From: Rhizobium rhizogenes
GTDB lineage: Bacteria; Pseudomonadota; Alphaproteobacteria; Rhizobiales; Rhizobiaceae
Direction: 5' to 3'
Assembly: GCF_002005205.3 (NCBI RefSeq)
Contig: NZ_CP019701.2
Location: 1,240,001-1,304,000 of the forward strand
Length of the DNA: 64,000 nucleotides
Shown: positions 16,519 through 24,663 of the stretch, one piece after another
Layout: each line of letters opens with the position of its first letter
Numbering within the stretch: the stretch's first letter is position 1
Made by a program: the position numbers and the translations under genes
Notes under the pieces: generated by a model
The model's database searches: none
Seen by the model: only the letters and a program-made list of their open reading frames with translations
What the model was told of the DNA's origin: nothing

Positions 16519-17709
16519 ATGAGCAGGAACAGAGGCGTCGTCTACATGCGGCCGGGTCAGGTGGAGGTCCGCGATATTGACGACCCCAAGCTGGAGGCGC
16601 CGGATGGCCGCCGTATCGAACACGGCGTTATTCTCAAGGTGATTTCCACCAATATCTGCGGCTCCGATCAGCACATGGTGCGCGGCCGCACCACGGCGAT
16701 GCCGGGTCTCGTCCTTGGCCATGAAATCACCGGCGAAGTCATCGAAAAGGGCGTCGATGTCGAAATGCTCGAAATCGGCGATATCGTCTCGGTGCCGTTC
16801 AACGTCGCCTGCGGCCGTTGCCGCTGCTGCAAGTCGCAGGATACCGGCGTCTGCCTGACGGTGAACCCGTCGCGCGCCGGCGGCGCTTACGGTTACGTCG
16901 ACATGGGCGGCTGGATCGGCGGACAGGCCCGTTATGTCACCATCCCCTATGCCGATTTCAACCTTCTGAAATTCCCTGACCGCGACAGGGCGATGTCGAA
17001 GATCCGCGACCTCACCATGCTGTCGGACATCCTGCCGACCGGCTTCCACGGCGCGGTCAAGGCGGGCGTCGGTGTCGGCTCCACGGTCTATGTCGCGGGC
17101 GCCGGCCCGGTCGGCCTTGCGGCTGCCGCCTCCGCCCGCATTCTCGGCGCCGCGGTCGTCATGATCGGCGATTTCAACAAGGATCGCCTCGCACATGCGG
17201 CAAAAGTCGGTTTCGAACCCGTCGATCTCTCCAAGGGTGACCGGCTGGGCGACATGATCGCCGAAATCGTCGGCACCAACGAGGTCGACAGCGCCATCGA
17301 CGCCGTCGGCTTCGAGGCACGCGGCCATGCGGGCGGCGAGCAGCCGGCCATCGTTCTCAACCAGATGATGGAAATCACCCGCGCCGCCGGTTCGATCGGC
17401 ATTCCCGGCCTTTACGTCACCGAGGACCCCGGCGCGGTCGACGCCGCGGCAAAACAGGGCAGCCTGTCGCTGCGTTTCGGCCTCGGCTGGGCAAAGGCGC
17501 AATCCTTCCACACCGGCCAGACGCCGGTGCTGAAGTATAATCGCCAGCTCATGCAGGCGATCCTGCATGACCGCCTGCCGATTGCCGACATCGTCAATGC
17601 GAAGATCATCGCGCTCGACGATGCCGTGCAGGGTTATGAAAGCTTCGATCAGGGCGCGGCAACCAAATTCGTGCTCGATCCCCACGGCGATCTGCTCAAG
17701 GCGGCCTGA
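16519..17709 (+). CDS. fdhA: Glutathione-independent formaldehyde dehydrogenase
   Basis: A 396-aa zinc-containing medium-chain dehydrogenase that oxidises formaldehyde with NAD without added glutathione, as in Pseudomonas putida FdhA. It keeps the catalytic zinc motif NICGSDQHM and LGHE, structural cysteines in FNVACGRCRCCKSQDTGVC, the insertion GGAYGYVDMGGWIGGQARY specific to this subfamily, and the NAD-binding VAGAGPVGLAAAASA. ATG 16519 is eight bases from the CCAGGAGG site; ATG 16513 is too close to it. Likely cytoplasmic and used in formaldehyde detoxification. Confidence 0.93.
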   Translation: MSRNRGVVYMRPGQVEVRDIDDPKLEAPDGRRIEHGVILKVISTNICGSDQHMVRGRTTAMPGLVLGHEITGEVIEKGVDVEMLEIGDIVSVPFNVACGRCRCCKSQDTGVCLTVNPSRAGGAYGYVDMGGWIGGQARYVTIPYADFNLLKFPDRDRAMSKIRDLTMLSDILPTGFHGAVKAGVGVGSTVYVAGAGPVGLAAAASARILGAAVVMIGDFNKDRLAHAAKVGFEPVDLSKGDRLGDMIAEIVGTNEVDSAIDAVGFEARGHAGGEQPAIVLNQMMEITRAAGSIGIPGLYVTEDPGAVDAAAKQGSLSLRFGLGWAKAQSFHTGQTPVLKYNRQLMQAILHDRLPIADIVNAKIIALDDAVQGYESFDQGAATKFVLDPHGDLLKAA

Positions 17710-17737
17710 CGCCTGCCGTCGGTAAACCAGAATGACG

Positions 17738-17770
17738 AAACGCCCGCGACATATTTCGTCGCGGGCGTTT
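17738..17770. terminator. Strong bidirectional terminator
   Basis: A 13-bp perfect stem, AAACGCCCGCGAC (17738-17750) with GTCGCGGGCGTTT (17758-17770), has a 7-base loop and lies between the convergent fdhA and tetR genes. The A/T ends of the stem supply a T-run on both strands, so it can stop transcription from both sides. Confidence 0.85.
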
Positions 17771-17801
17771 TGCAAGCCAATCATGTCTCCGGCCGGAGAT
17801 A

Positions 17802-18455
17802 TTACATGTCGTTCTCGACAAGAGCCTCAAGCTCGACCCTTGCCTCGGCGGAGAGATAGGGCCGGAACAGGCTGGAGACCTGTTGCAGCCCCCAGTCCAG
17901 CTGCTGCGGCCCGAATTCGCCAACACCCTCCTGCAGATTGAGATAGGCAGCCCAATAGGTCGAGACGATCCATAGATTCGTCAGAACCGCATCGCGCTCG
18001 CTTTCGGGAATGGTCACCAATCCGGCTTTCTGCATCCGGCCGACAATGTCGCCAACCGCCAGCCGCATGGTGGCGCTTATGGCCCTGACCGGCTCCACCA
18101 GCCCCGGCGCCAGCGCGACGAGCCCGACCAGATCGCGAAACAGAAAGCGGTAATTCCACACCAGCGAGAACCATTGCCGAAGAAAACCGGCATAGGTGGC
18201 CGCCGCCGCCTCGTCGGCCCCGTCAACGGTTGCGACAAGAACCATCGCATCGGCTTCGAACCGCGCAAACAGGGCGAGAACCAGCGATTCCTTGGTGCGG
18301 AAATGATAATAGAGATTGCCCTCGTTGATACCGACCGAAAGGGCGATCTCGGCCGTCGTCACCCGATCAGGCCCGCGCTCGTTGAAGAGGTCAAGGGCGG
18401 CGTCCAGAATCCTGTCCCGCGTGCGCCGTGGTCGTTCCGCATCATTGTTCTTCAT
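17802..18455 (-). CDS. TetR-family transcriptional regulator
   Basis: A 217-aa regulator with the TetR N-terminal DNA-binding domain (TRDRILDAALDLFNERGPDR, then TTAEIALSVGINEGNLYYHF, residues about 12-60). The helical C-terminal ligand domain is of the TetR_C-type seen near fatty-acid or terpenoid genes (AGFLRQWFSLVWNYRFLFRDL). ATG 18455 is used; ATG 18458 directly before it is equivalent. It is divergent from a cytochrome P450, and the shared intergenic region holds two copies of a dyad operator, so it probably represses itself and the P450. Confidence 0.92.
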   Translation of the reverse strand: MKNNDAERPRRTRDRILDAALDLFNERGPDRVTTAEIALSVGINEGNLYYHFRTKESLVLALFARFEADAMVLVATVDGADEAAAATYAGFLRQWFSLVWNYRFLFRDLVGLVALAPGLVEPVRAISATMRLAVGDIVGRMQKAGLVTIPESERDAVLTNLWIVSTYWAAYLNLQEGVGEFGPQQLDWGLQQVSSLFRPYLSAEARVELEALVENDM

Positions 18456-18481
18456 CAAAATCGCGCCCCGTCATTGAAATC

Positions 18482-18497
18482 TAAGGCATACACCTTA
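18482..18497. promoter_or_regulatory. TetR operator candidate, copy 1
   Basis: TAAGGCATACACCTTA is an imperfect 16-bp dyad (TAAGG...CCTTA) in the gap between the divergent tetR and P450 genes. A near-identical copy lies 27 bp away. Spacing and symmetry are as expected for TetR-family operators; this copy is nearer the regulator gene. Confidence 0.7.
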
Positions 18498-18508
18498 AGT
18501 ATCTAAAA

Positions 18509-18524
18509 TAAGGTATACACCTTA
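18509..18524. promoter_or_regulatory. TetR operator candidate, copy 2
   Basis: TAAGGTATACACCTTA differs from the first copy at one base and is closer to a full palindrome (TAAGGT...ACCTTA). It lies 43 bases upstream of the P450 start codon, where a bound regulator could block RNA polymerase. Confidence 0.7.
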
Positions 18525-18566
18525 ACAGCAATGTCCCGTCATTCAACGTGAATTAAGGAGCTGTCG

Positions 18567-19961
18567 ATGATCGGAACCGGCCTTTCCACCCCGTCCATGG
18601 ATGTAACAGAGACGGAACCCCTGTCGAAATTCGCGGCGGCACGTCTCGCAATCTCGCTTGTCCGCAATCCGTTGAAGGCACTGCCGCCGGAAATCTTCAG
18701 CAAACCGGCGGTCTTCACCCGTCTCGGTGGCACGATGCGTGTGCATCTCGCCGATCCCGCACTGATCCATGAGGCACTGGTCAAGAACGCCCACCTGCTC
18801 GGCAAGGGTGAGGACGTGCGCCGGGTGCTCGGCCCTGCCCTCGGTCAAGGTCTTCTGACCGCCGATGGCGACCACTGGAAATGGCAAAGACAATCCGTTG
18901 CCGCCGCCTTCCGCCACGAAAAGCTGCTGGATTTGCTGCCGGTCATGATCGACACGGCACGGCGCACGCAAGCGCGCTGGCGCGCCCCCTCGACGGGTAA
19001 CATCGATATCGGCCACGAAATGATGCGAACCACCTTCGACATCATCGTGGAAACCATGATGTCCGGCGGATACGACATTGATATCGCGCGCGTCGAACAA
19101 AGCATCACCGATTATCTGAGGCCGACTGGCTGGACCTTCGCCCTCGCCATGCTGGGCGCACCGGAATGGCTGCCGCATCCCGGCCGGCGCAAATCCCGCG
19201 CCGCCGTCGATTACCTGCGCGCCAGTCTCGCGAAGGTGATTGCCGGGCGGCGGGCAAACCCGACCGACAGAACCGATCTCGTCTCCATGCTGCTGGAAGC
19301 CAGGGATCCGGAAACCGGGCGCATGATGAGCGATGAGGAAATCATCGACAATCTGCTGACCTTCATCACCGCCGGCCATGAAACGACGGCGCTCGGCCTT
19401 GCCTGGAGCTTCCATCTTCTGTCGCAGAACCGGGAAACGGAAAGAAAAATCATCGAGGAAATCGAAGCCGTCACCGCCGGCGAACCGGTCGCGGCCGAAC
19501 ATATCGCCAATCTCACCTACACCCGGCAGGTGTTTTCGGAGGCGATGCGGCTTTACCCGCCCGCCCCGGTCATCACCCGCACGGCACGGCAGGATTTCAG
19601 GTTGGGCGAGCACGATATCCCGGCCGGAACCATTCTTTATGTGCCGATCTATGCCGTGCACCGGCACGCCGCGCTGTGGGACGAACCCGAACGCTTCGAC
19701 CCGTCACGCTTCGAACCCGAAAAGGTCAAGGCGCGCCACCGTTATGCCTATATGCCCTTCGGCGCCGGTCCGCGCGTCTGTATCGGCAATGCCTTTGCCA
19801 TGATGGAGGCCGTGGCGATTCTTGCCGTCCTCTTGCAGACGATCCATCTCGAAAACACGTCCCCGGCTGCGGCGGAGCCGCTGATGCGCGTGACATTGCG
19901 GCCGCAGGACCGGCTGATGATGAGGATCACACAGCGAAAAAACAGATCGCCCGCGGCGTGA
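18567..19961 (+). CDS. Cytochrome P450
   Basis: A 464-aa soluble P450 monooxygenase. All hallmark motifs are present: the oxygen-activating AGHETT in the I helix, the K-helix ExxR (EAMRLYPP), and the haem loop FGAGPRVCIG with Cys405 as axial ligand. There is no N-terminal membrane anchor. The I-helix sequence and length resemble the CYP102/CYP4-like bacterial group that often hydroxylates fatty acids or similar chains; the substrate is not evident. No ferredoxin or reductase gene is adjacent, so it must use partners encoded elsewhere. It is probably controlled by the divergent TetR regulator. ATG 18567 follows TTAAGGAGCTGTCG. Confidence 0.93.
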   Translation: MIGTGLSTPSMDVTETEPLSKFAAARLAISLVRNPLKALPPEIFSKPAVFTRLGGTMRVHLADPALIHEALVKNAHLLGKGEDVRRVLGPALGQGLLTADGDHWKWQRQSVAAAFRHEKLLDLLPVMIDTARRTQARWRAPSTGNIDIGHEMMRTTFDIIVETMMSGGYDIDIARVEQSITDYLRPTGWTFALAMLGAPEWLPHPGRRKSRAAVDYLRASLAKVIAGRRANPTDRTDLVSMLLEARDPETGRMMSDEEIIDNLLTFITAGHETTALGLAWSFHLLSQNRETERKIIEEIEAVTAGEPVAAEHIANLTYTRQVFSEAMRLYPPAPVITRTARQDFRLGEHDIPAGTILYVPIYAVHRHAALWDEPERFDPSRFEPEKVKARHRYAYMPFGAGPRVCIGNAFAMMEAVAILAVLLQTIHLENTSPAAAEPLMRVTLRPQDRLMMRITQRKNRSPAA

Positions 19962-19974
19962 ACCACCGCGGGCG
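19948..19974 (+). terminator. Hairpin at the end of the P450 gene
   Basis: CGCCCGCGG (19948-19956) and CCGCGGGCG (19966-19974) form a perfect 9-bp GC-rich stem spanning the P450 stop codon. No clear T-run follows. Confidence 0.5.
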
Positions 19975-20020
19975 ACTAATAGATAAATGCGAAAATCCAC
20001 CCGTCACCGAGTGGTGACGA

Positions 20021-20227
20021 TCAGAGGTCGACGTCGAGGATCGCCATGGAGAAATTGTACGAGCGGTCGCCGTCCTCGTCGTCGATATAGACAACGCCGA
20101 GAAACTCTTCGCCAAGATACACTTCGGCGGAATCGTCCTTGCGCGGACGCGCCTTGACCACCATCGTCGGGTTGAAGGTGCGCTTGAAATAGGCGTCGAG
20201 TTTTTTGATTTCGTCGGCTTTCACCAC
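20021..20227 (-). CDS. DUF3126 family protein
   Basis: A 68-aa protein matching the small alphaproteobacterial DUF3126 family (KKLDAYFKRTFNPTMVVKAR, EVYLGEEFLGVVYIDDEDGD). It starts at one of two tandem GTG codons (20227 or 20224) downstream of AGGAG; both give the same family-length protein. The sequence is soluble and acidic. Function is not known. The gene lies between cysE and the P450, in the same direction as cysE and 149 bases away. Confidence 0.85.
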   Translation of the reverse strand: MVKADEIKKLDAYFKRTFNPTMVVKARPRKDDSAEVYLGEEFLGVVYIDDEDGDRSYNFSMAILDVDL

Positions 20228-20375
20228 TATTCTCCTGTGCGGTTCGCGTTGGCCCGCTTTTGGCATGGGACAAAGGCCAAAGTAAAGTGAAAGCGGCGCA
20301 TCGCCCCAGCCTTTCACAGGCCATGTCTTTCGCACGCTGTCTTCCATACGGACGACCGCGAAAATTCCGGGGTGG

Positions 20376-21200
20376 TCAGATATCGGCTCCGATAAGCTGG
20401 TCCATCAGTCGCGAGGGTTCCGAACACCCTGCTTCTCCCACCACGCGCGCCGGCACGCCGGCAACCGTGGTCTTGGGCGGAACCGGCTTCAGCACCACCG
20501 AGCCGGCAGCAATGCGCGAGCAGCTGCCGATCTCGATATTACCGAGGATTTTCGCCCCCGCCCCGATCATCACGCCATTGGCGATCTTCGGATGGCGGTC
20601 CGCCCCCTCCTTGCCGGTGCCGCCGAGCGTGACGCCATGCAGGATGGAGACGTTATCACCGATGACGGCCGTTTCGCCCACCACCAGTCCGGTGGCGTGG
20701 TCGAGGAAAATGCCCTTGCCGATGCGCGCCGCCGGATTGATATCCGTCTGAAAGATGCTCGATGAGCGGCTCTGCAGATAAAACGCAAAGTCTTTACGGC
20801 CCTTCTGCAGCAGCCAGTGGGCGAGGCGATGGGTCTGGATGGCCTGGAACCCCTTGAAATAAAGGAGCGGCTCCATGAAGCGCGTGCAGGCCGGGTCGCG
20901 ATCGTAGACGGCCTGAATGTCGACGCGCAGCACGCTTCCCCATTCCGGCCAGTCATCCAGCATGTCCTGGAAGGTCTGGCGCAGAAGCACGGCCTGCATG
21001 TCGGGATGATCGAGGAGTTCGCAGATACGGTAGATCACACATTCTTCGAGAGACCGGTGATTGAGGATCGTCGAATAAAGGAAGGCGGAAAGCAGCGGGT
21101 CCTGTGCCGCGGCACTTCGGGCTTCATTGAGCAGGCTGCCCCAGATGGGATCGACGATCGCCAGCTGTTCGGGCTGACGGGCCTCGGTACGTGCGACCAT
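20376..21200 (-). CDS. cysE: Serine O-acetyltransferase
   Basis: CysE makes O-acetylserine from serine and acetyl-CoA, the first step of cysteine synthesis. The 274-aa protein has the N-terminal helical serine acetyltransferase domain (DPIWGSLLNEARSAAAQDP, LDDWPEWGSVLRVDIQAVYD) and the C-terminal left-handed beta-helix of hexapeptide repeats. The active-site segment IFLDHATGLVVGETAVIGD contains the catalytic His, followed by LHGVTLGGTGKEGADRHP. Length is normal. It probably forms hexamers and associates with CysK. Feedback inhibition by cysteine is a family property, not visible here. Confidence 0.95.
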   Translation of the reverse strand: MVARTEARQPEQLAIVDPIWGSLLNEARSAAAQDPLLSAFLYSTILNHRSLEECVIYRICELLDHPDMQAVLLRQTFQDMLDDWPEWGSVLRVDIQAVYDRDPACTRFMEPLLYFKGFQAIQTHRLAHWLLQKGRKDFAFYLQSRSSSIFQTDINPAARIGKGIFLDHATGLVVGETAVIGDNVSILHGVTLGGTGKEGADRHPKIANGVMIGAGAKILGNIEIGSCSRIAAGSVVLKPVPPKTTVAGVPARVVGEAGCSEPSRLMDQLIGADI

Positions 21201-21285
21201 GAATGGTCTCCTCGTTTGCAGTGGTCGTTCTTTATACAGAAAAAGACGTGCATTAGAAATGGGATTCGAATGACGACTTTAAAGG

Positions 21286-21336
21286 CGGCAAGGCTTCAGT
21301 TTTTCTTCATGCAGCATGAAAAACCGTTTCTTGCCG
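21286..21336 (-). terminator. Nested stem-loop downstream of the alpha/beta hydrolase gene
   Basis: An outer stem CGGCAAG/CTTGCCG (21286-21292, 21330-21336) encloses an inner stem TTCATG/CATGAA with loop CAG (21306-21320). It lies in the 200-base gap between the hydrolase 3' end and the start of cysE. It may be a terminator for the hydrolase or a structured leader-distal element; there is no clear T-run on the minus strand. Confidence 0.35.
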
Positions 21337-21401
21337 TCCTGAGCGTTGCCGCATTTGCGGACGGAAAACCGGGTTCCACTTTTTCCCGGAAATGCTCCCG
21401 A

Positions 21402-22178
21402 TCAAAGTGAGCGGTAAAACTCCAGAACCGCCGCCTTGAACACCCGGTCGCCGACGGCCAGCATATGGTCGCGGCCGGGAATGTCGATCGCCCGCGCATG
21501 CGGCATGATCGCTGCAAGCTCCGCGCCGGAACCGGCGATATCGTCCTTGGTTCCGACCGCGATCAGCGTTGGCGCGTCGATTTTCTCAGCCTGTTCGCGC
21601 GTGACGAGAACCCGCGATGTCTCGATACAGGCGGCAAGCGCCAGCCGGTCGCTTTTCGTCTGGTCGGCAAAGGCGCGGAACATGCGGCCGCGCTCATGGG
21701 TGACGACATCGAGCGAGGGAGCAAGCAGCGCTTCCGCAATCGGGTCCCAGTCGCCGACACCTTCCACCATGCCGATGCCGAGCCCGCCGAAGACCAGCGA
21801 ACGCACGCGCTCCGGATGCGCCATGGCCAGAAAGGCGGAAATGCGCGCGCCCATGGAATAGCCCATCACATGCGCTTCGGCGATGCCGAGATGATTGAGC
21901 AGCGCCACGGCGTCCTCCGCCATGACGGGCGGATAATAGGCTTCGGAATCGTGCGGCTTGTCGCTTGCGCCATGGCCGCGATTGTCGATGGCGATCACCC
22001 GGTAGCCCGCTTCACCCAGCGTCTTCAGCCAGCCGGGATGCACCCAGTTGACATTGGCGCTGGAGGCGAAGCCATGGATCAGCAGAACCGGATCGCCCGC
22101 CGGATCGCCCTCGTCGAAATAGGCAAGGCGAAGGCCGTCATGGGAAAAATCGGAAAACTGCGGCGTGTTGAGATTCAT
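21402..22178 (-). CDS. Alpha/beta-fold hydrolase, 5' region altered by prophage II
   Basis: A 258-aa alpha/beta hydrolase. It shows the oxyanion-hole motif PVLLIHGFASSA, the nucleophile elbow GYSMG (Ser about residue 105), an Asp in the TLIAVGTKDDIAG region and a His in PGRDHML, so the Ser-Asp-His triad appears intact. Substrate unknown. ATG 22178 is inside the 10-bp att core of prophage II. The joined host sequence from the other prophage end would place AAGGA eight bases before this ATG; the integrated state has only AAGAG there. Integration therefore leaves the protein intact but replaces its promoter and ribosome-binding site. Confidence 0.9.
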   Translation of the reverse strand: MNLNTPQFSDFSHDGLRLAYFDEGDPAGDPVLLIHGFASSANVNWVHPGWLKTLGEAGYRVIAIDNRGHGASDKPHDSEAYYPPVMAEDAVALLNHLGIAEAHVMGYSMGARISAFLAMAHPERVRSLVFGGLGIGMVEGVGDWDPIAEALLAPSLDVVTHERGRMFRAFADQTKSDRLALAACIETSRVLVTREQAEKIDAPTLIAVGTKDDIAGSGAELAAIMPHARAIDIPGRDHMLAVGDRVFKAAVLEFYRSL

Positions 22179-22183
22179 CAAGG
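22174..22183. repeat. attL core of prophage II
   Basis: TTCATCAAGG occurs here and at 56589-56598 in the same orientation, exactly at the change from host to AT-rich phage sequence. Short cores are normal for large serine integrases. The core contains the reverse complement of the hydrolase start codon (CAT). Confidence 0.75.
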
Positions 22184-22263
22184 TAACTCTTGTCAGTTTG
22201 GCGGGCTAACGTCTTGGTATCGGTAAATATCTCTATTAAACCAAAGAGATAATTACCACCCCG

Positions 22264-22608
22264 ATGACACGAAATAAATTTGAAAAGGCGTTTGGTGACG
22301 CGCATCCGCATCTAAAATACGAAGCCGTGCGCCTGAAATATACGATTGAGCATCAATACACACCGGATTGGATCGATCCAGAAACAGGCGCGATTTTCGA
22401 AACCAAAGGCCGTTTCGTTTCAGCAGATCGCAGCAAGCAATTAGCGATCAAAGCCCAATATCCAGACCTCGATATCACGCTGGTTTTTATGAAGCCTAAC
22501 CTACCGCTTTATAAAGGCTCAAAGACGACCTACGCCGAGTGGTGCGAAAAGCACGACATCAAATGGATAGATGGTAGCGAATACGCGAAACGAAAGAAGG
22601 GAAAATAA
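22264..22608 (+). CDS. T7-type endonuclease I (Holliday junction resolvase)
   Basis: A 114-aa homologue of T7 gene 3 endonuclease I, which cleaves branched DNA during phage recombination, DNA maturation and host DNA breakdown. The PD-(D/E)XK-like site is visible as E20, TPDW (D35) and IFETKG (E46, K48), followed by the family's conserved end (KLPLYKGS-type motif read here as LPLYKGSKTTYAEWCEKHDI). It is slightly shorter than T7 endonuclease I at its N-terminus. It is the first phage gene inside attL, transcribed inward. It is unusual to find it apart from a T7-like replication block. Confidence 0.92.
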   Translation: MTRNKFEKAFGDAHPHLKYEAVRLKYTIEHQYTPDWIDPETGAIFETKGRFVSADRSKQLAIKAQYPDLDITLVFMKPNLPLYKGSKTTYAEWCEKHDIKWIDGSEYAKRKKGK

Positions 22609-22853
22609 AACAGGGAGGCAGGCACAACATCCGAGGGGAGTTTAAAGGGAGGGAGACCAATAGGTGTTGCACCTGCCATAAGATGATGCGGGAAACAGGG
22701 TTAAGGAAAAACCTTATCATCTTACATTACTATTTATCACATAAGCGAAATTCCAATTTTTATATCGTTTTTTGATACGTTTTGAAGTCGAAAGATAAAT
22801 AAAAGTAGTTGGTAAAAAAAGGGAACCAACTTAAAATAACGGAGATCAAAAAA

Positions 22854-23456
22854 ATGACTTATCAAGACGAACTATTCACATTTTCAAACGCAAAGCCAAA
22901 GACCCAACCTTTGACAGCGGCCAAGAAAACGCTTTCTTTCAACGAACAACTCATTAGCGACTATACGTCTGTTGACGGGTCCGTATTCGATGTTGGCAAC
23001 GGTAGCCAACCTTTGGTCTTGTCCGATTTATACGACGCGCCACTAACGATAAATTACAAGATCAAGTACACCGGAACGAACCACAATCGTCCGTTTCTCG
23101 ATATTGACAAAGACGACCGTAGAGCGCTGCATAACCTCTTGACTGAGGTTTTCATTATCGGACTTTTGGACGAAGCCGACACGCTTGACGATACATTTCA
23201 AAATGACATTTGGAGCATTATGCACACGACCGCATCAACGGTTAATCGTCGTGGTGTGAAACAGACTTGGCAAACGATGGTCAAAGGTTTGTTGAATGAC
23301 AAAATAATGTACAAACAACGTAATTATCACGGCAAAACGCGCCGTCACAATGACGATTTTTCATACGACCAACTTCGCAATATCCATAATTTGTTTTCAA
23401 GCATCTGCCTTGCACTTGGCGTAAACGGCGTAAACTTTGTCGAGGTGCAGAAATGA
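22854..23456 (+). CDS. Phage protein of unknown function (200 aa)
   Basis: ATG 22854 follows ACGGAGATC. The 200-residue product has an N-terminal low-complexity stretch (about 1-40) and a conserved-looking C-terminal half (NHNRPFLDIDKDDRRALHNL, then YDQLRNIHNLFSSICLALGV). No enzyme motif is seen. The 245-base gap before it is AT-rich with no gene. A plus-strand transcript shared with endonuclease I and the next small gene is likely. Confidence 0.65.
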   Translation: MTYQDELFTFSNAKPKTQPLTAAKKTLSFNEQLISDYTSVDGSVFDVGNGSQPLVLSDLYDAPLTINYKIKYTGTNHNRPFLDIDKDDRRALHNLLTEVFIIGLLDEADTLDDTFQNDIWSIMHTTASTVNRRGVKQTWQTMVKGLLNDKIMYKQRNYHGKTRRHNDDFSYDQLRNIHNLFSSICLALGVNGVNFVEVQK

Positions 23457-23587
23457 CCGAGAAGCAGCAGGGCAAAGGATATATCGCGCAGATGACAAAC
23501 CCTCTGCGCGACCCTCGTGCAAGGGCAATAGTTGAAGAAGCCCGCAGAGAATACCAAGAAAATTCGAACGCTAAGAAAGGCTCCTAA
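23453..23587 (+). CDS. Small phage protein (44 aa)
   Basis: A 44-residue reading frame whose ATG overlaps the previous stop (ATGA at 23453-23456). It encodes a hydrophilic peptide (MTEKQQGKGYIAQMTNPLRD...) rich in Arg and Glu. Translational coupling and the terminator that directly follows the stop codon support it. Function unknown. Confidence 0.55.
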   Translation: MTEKQQGKGYIAQMTNPLRDPRARAIVEEARREYQENSNAKKGS

Positions 23588-23598
23588 TTGGAGCCTTT
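23576..23598. terminator. Bidirectional hairpin between the plus-strand leftmost genes and the late block
   Basis: AAAGGCTCC (23576-23584) and GGAGCCTTT (23590-23598) form a perfect 9-bp stem with loop TAATT. It overlaps the stop codon of the 44-aa gene and lies four bases beyond the end of the convergent adhesin gene, so it can end transcription from both sides. Confidence 0.75.
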
Positions 23599-23601
23599 GC
23601 C

Positions 23602-24663
23602 TTATGTAATTCTGCCTGAAATTGTTCCCGTGTTAGATACGACTTGAACAATGGCACTTCTGTATGCAACGCCTGCCGCGCCACCTGCACCGCCAGCCGT
23701 ACCACCGCCGTTGTTGCCGGAATTACCTGTAGCACCGCCTGCGCCTGCGGCTCCCCATCCGCCGCCATTACCGCCTGTACCACCCGACCCCGCGTTAGTG
23801 CCGCCGCCTGCGCCACCTACACCATTTGTACGGCCTTGCTGCCATCCCTGACCTGCACCGCCATTACCGCCTGTACCACCAGATGAATTTCTATTTTCCC
23901 ATCGGCGTCTGATAACTTCGTAATAGGATGCTGAACCATCGCCATTATCGCGCATTGTATGGCGGTAATATCGCCAGCCATCGGTGCCGTCGCGTTCGGT
24001 TACACCGCTGTTTGCTGCCGGAGGAACGAAAATGCCATTATTCCAAATCGCTGATGTACGATTCTGAGTCCATTCGGCAACCCAATATGAAGCCGAACCA
24101 GATGTACGGTTATATTGCGGTCCTTCCATAAATTCTTGTTGCCAAATCCCTGCGCCGCCTGTGCCACCTTGTCCACCGCCACCACCGCCGCCAAGGATTG
24201 TACCGGCATTGATCAACTGTAGTTTCTTCGTCCACGTTTGGCCGTCATCGGGGAATATTGCATTACCACCTCGACCACCATTTGGCTGGCCTCCACGGCC
24301 TTGTATCGAGCCATAATTTTCGAGGGTTAATGTACCTCCCCACGATGCAGCACGACCGCCATTCTGTGCAGCCAGCGCCCAATCCCAAGACGAGCCATTA
24401 ACAATTACGTTTGAAGCGATAACGACACGTTTTCTTGCGGAAGAAGTCCATTGTGCAACCGTGAATAAGTTTTCGAGGATCAAATCTTGTCGATTGGATG
24501 TAATGTTAATTACGATTTCACTCGTGAAGACGTTCTTCAATGCGCCATCTGCAGGCAGTTTAGAATACAATTCTGTAGATGACTGCCAAACACCATTGAT
24601 CTTTCTGTAAATATCAACAGCACGTTTAACCGCGCCGTCTACTTTAATATAAGTTTCACCCAT
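23602..24663 (-). CDS. Glycine-rich phage adhesin (tail fibre tip, gp38-like architecture)
   Basis: A 353-aa protein. The N-terminal part (GETYIKVDGAVKRAVDIYRK) is an attachment-type module, followed by a beta-rich middle. The C-terminal half has long Gly-rich runs (LGGGGGGGQGGTGGAGIW, GGAGGGTNAGSGGTGGNGGG) interrupted by aromatic-rich loops. That pattern is like the polyglycine-II sandwich of T-even gp38 adhesins, where the loops bind the host receptor. Its start overlaps the stop of the tail fibre gene upstream by one base, so the two are co-translated. Receptor unknown; likely last gene of the late transcript. Confidence 0.75.
   Translation of the reverse strand: MGETYIKVDGAVKRAVDIYRKINGVWQSSTELYSKLPADGALKNVFTSEIVINITSNRQDLILENLFTVAQWTSSARKRVVIASNVIVNGSSWDWALAAQNGGRAASWGGTLTLENYGSIQGRGGQPNGGRGGNAIFPDDGQTWTKKLQLINAGTILGGGGGGGQGGTGGAGIWQQEFMEGPQYNRTSGSASYWVAEWTQNRTSAIWNNGIFVPPAANSGVTERDGTDGWRYYRHTMRDNGDGSASYYEVIRRRWENRNSSGGTGGNGGAGQGWQQGRTNGVGGAGGGTNAGSGGTGGNGGGWGAAGAGGATGNSGNNGGGTAGGAGGAAGVAYRSAIVQVVSNTGTISGRIT

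Noticed and set aside
16294..17784. 496-codon minus-strand open frame opposite formaldehyde dehydrogenase
   Set aside because: Reverse-strand shadow; the plus strand carries all dehydrogenase zinc and NAD motifs and a good ribosome-binding site.
21270..21410. 46-codon plus-strand frame between cysE and the hydrolase gene
   Set aside because: It has no ribosome-binding site and covers a nested stem-loop that better explains this gap.
23651..23886. Repetitive GCC/CCG/ACC-rich plus-strand stretch resembling a repeat array
   Set aside because: It is the reverse of the Gly-rich codons of the adhesin gene; there are no regular repeats and spacers, so it is not a CRISPR array.
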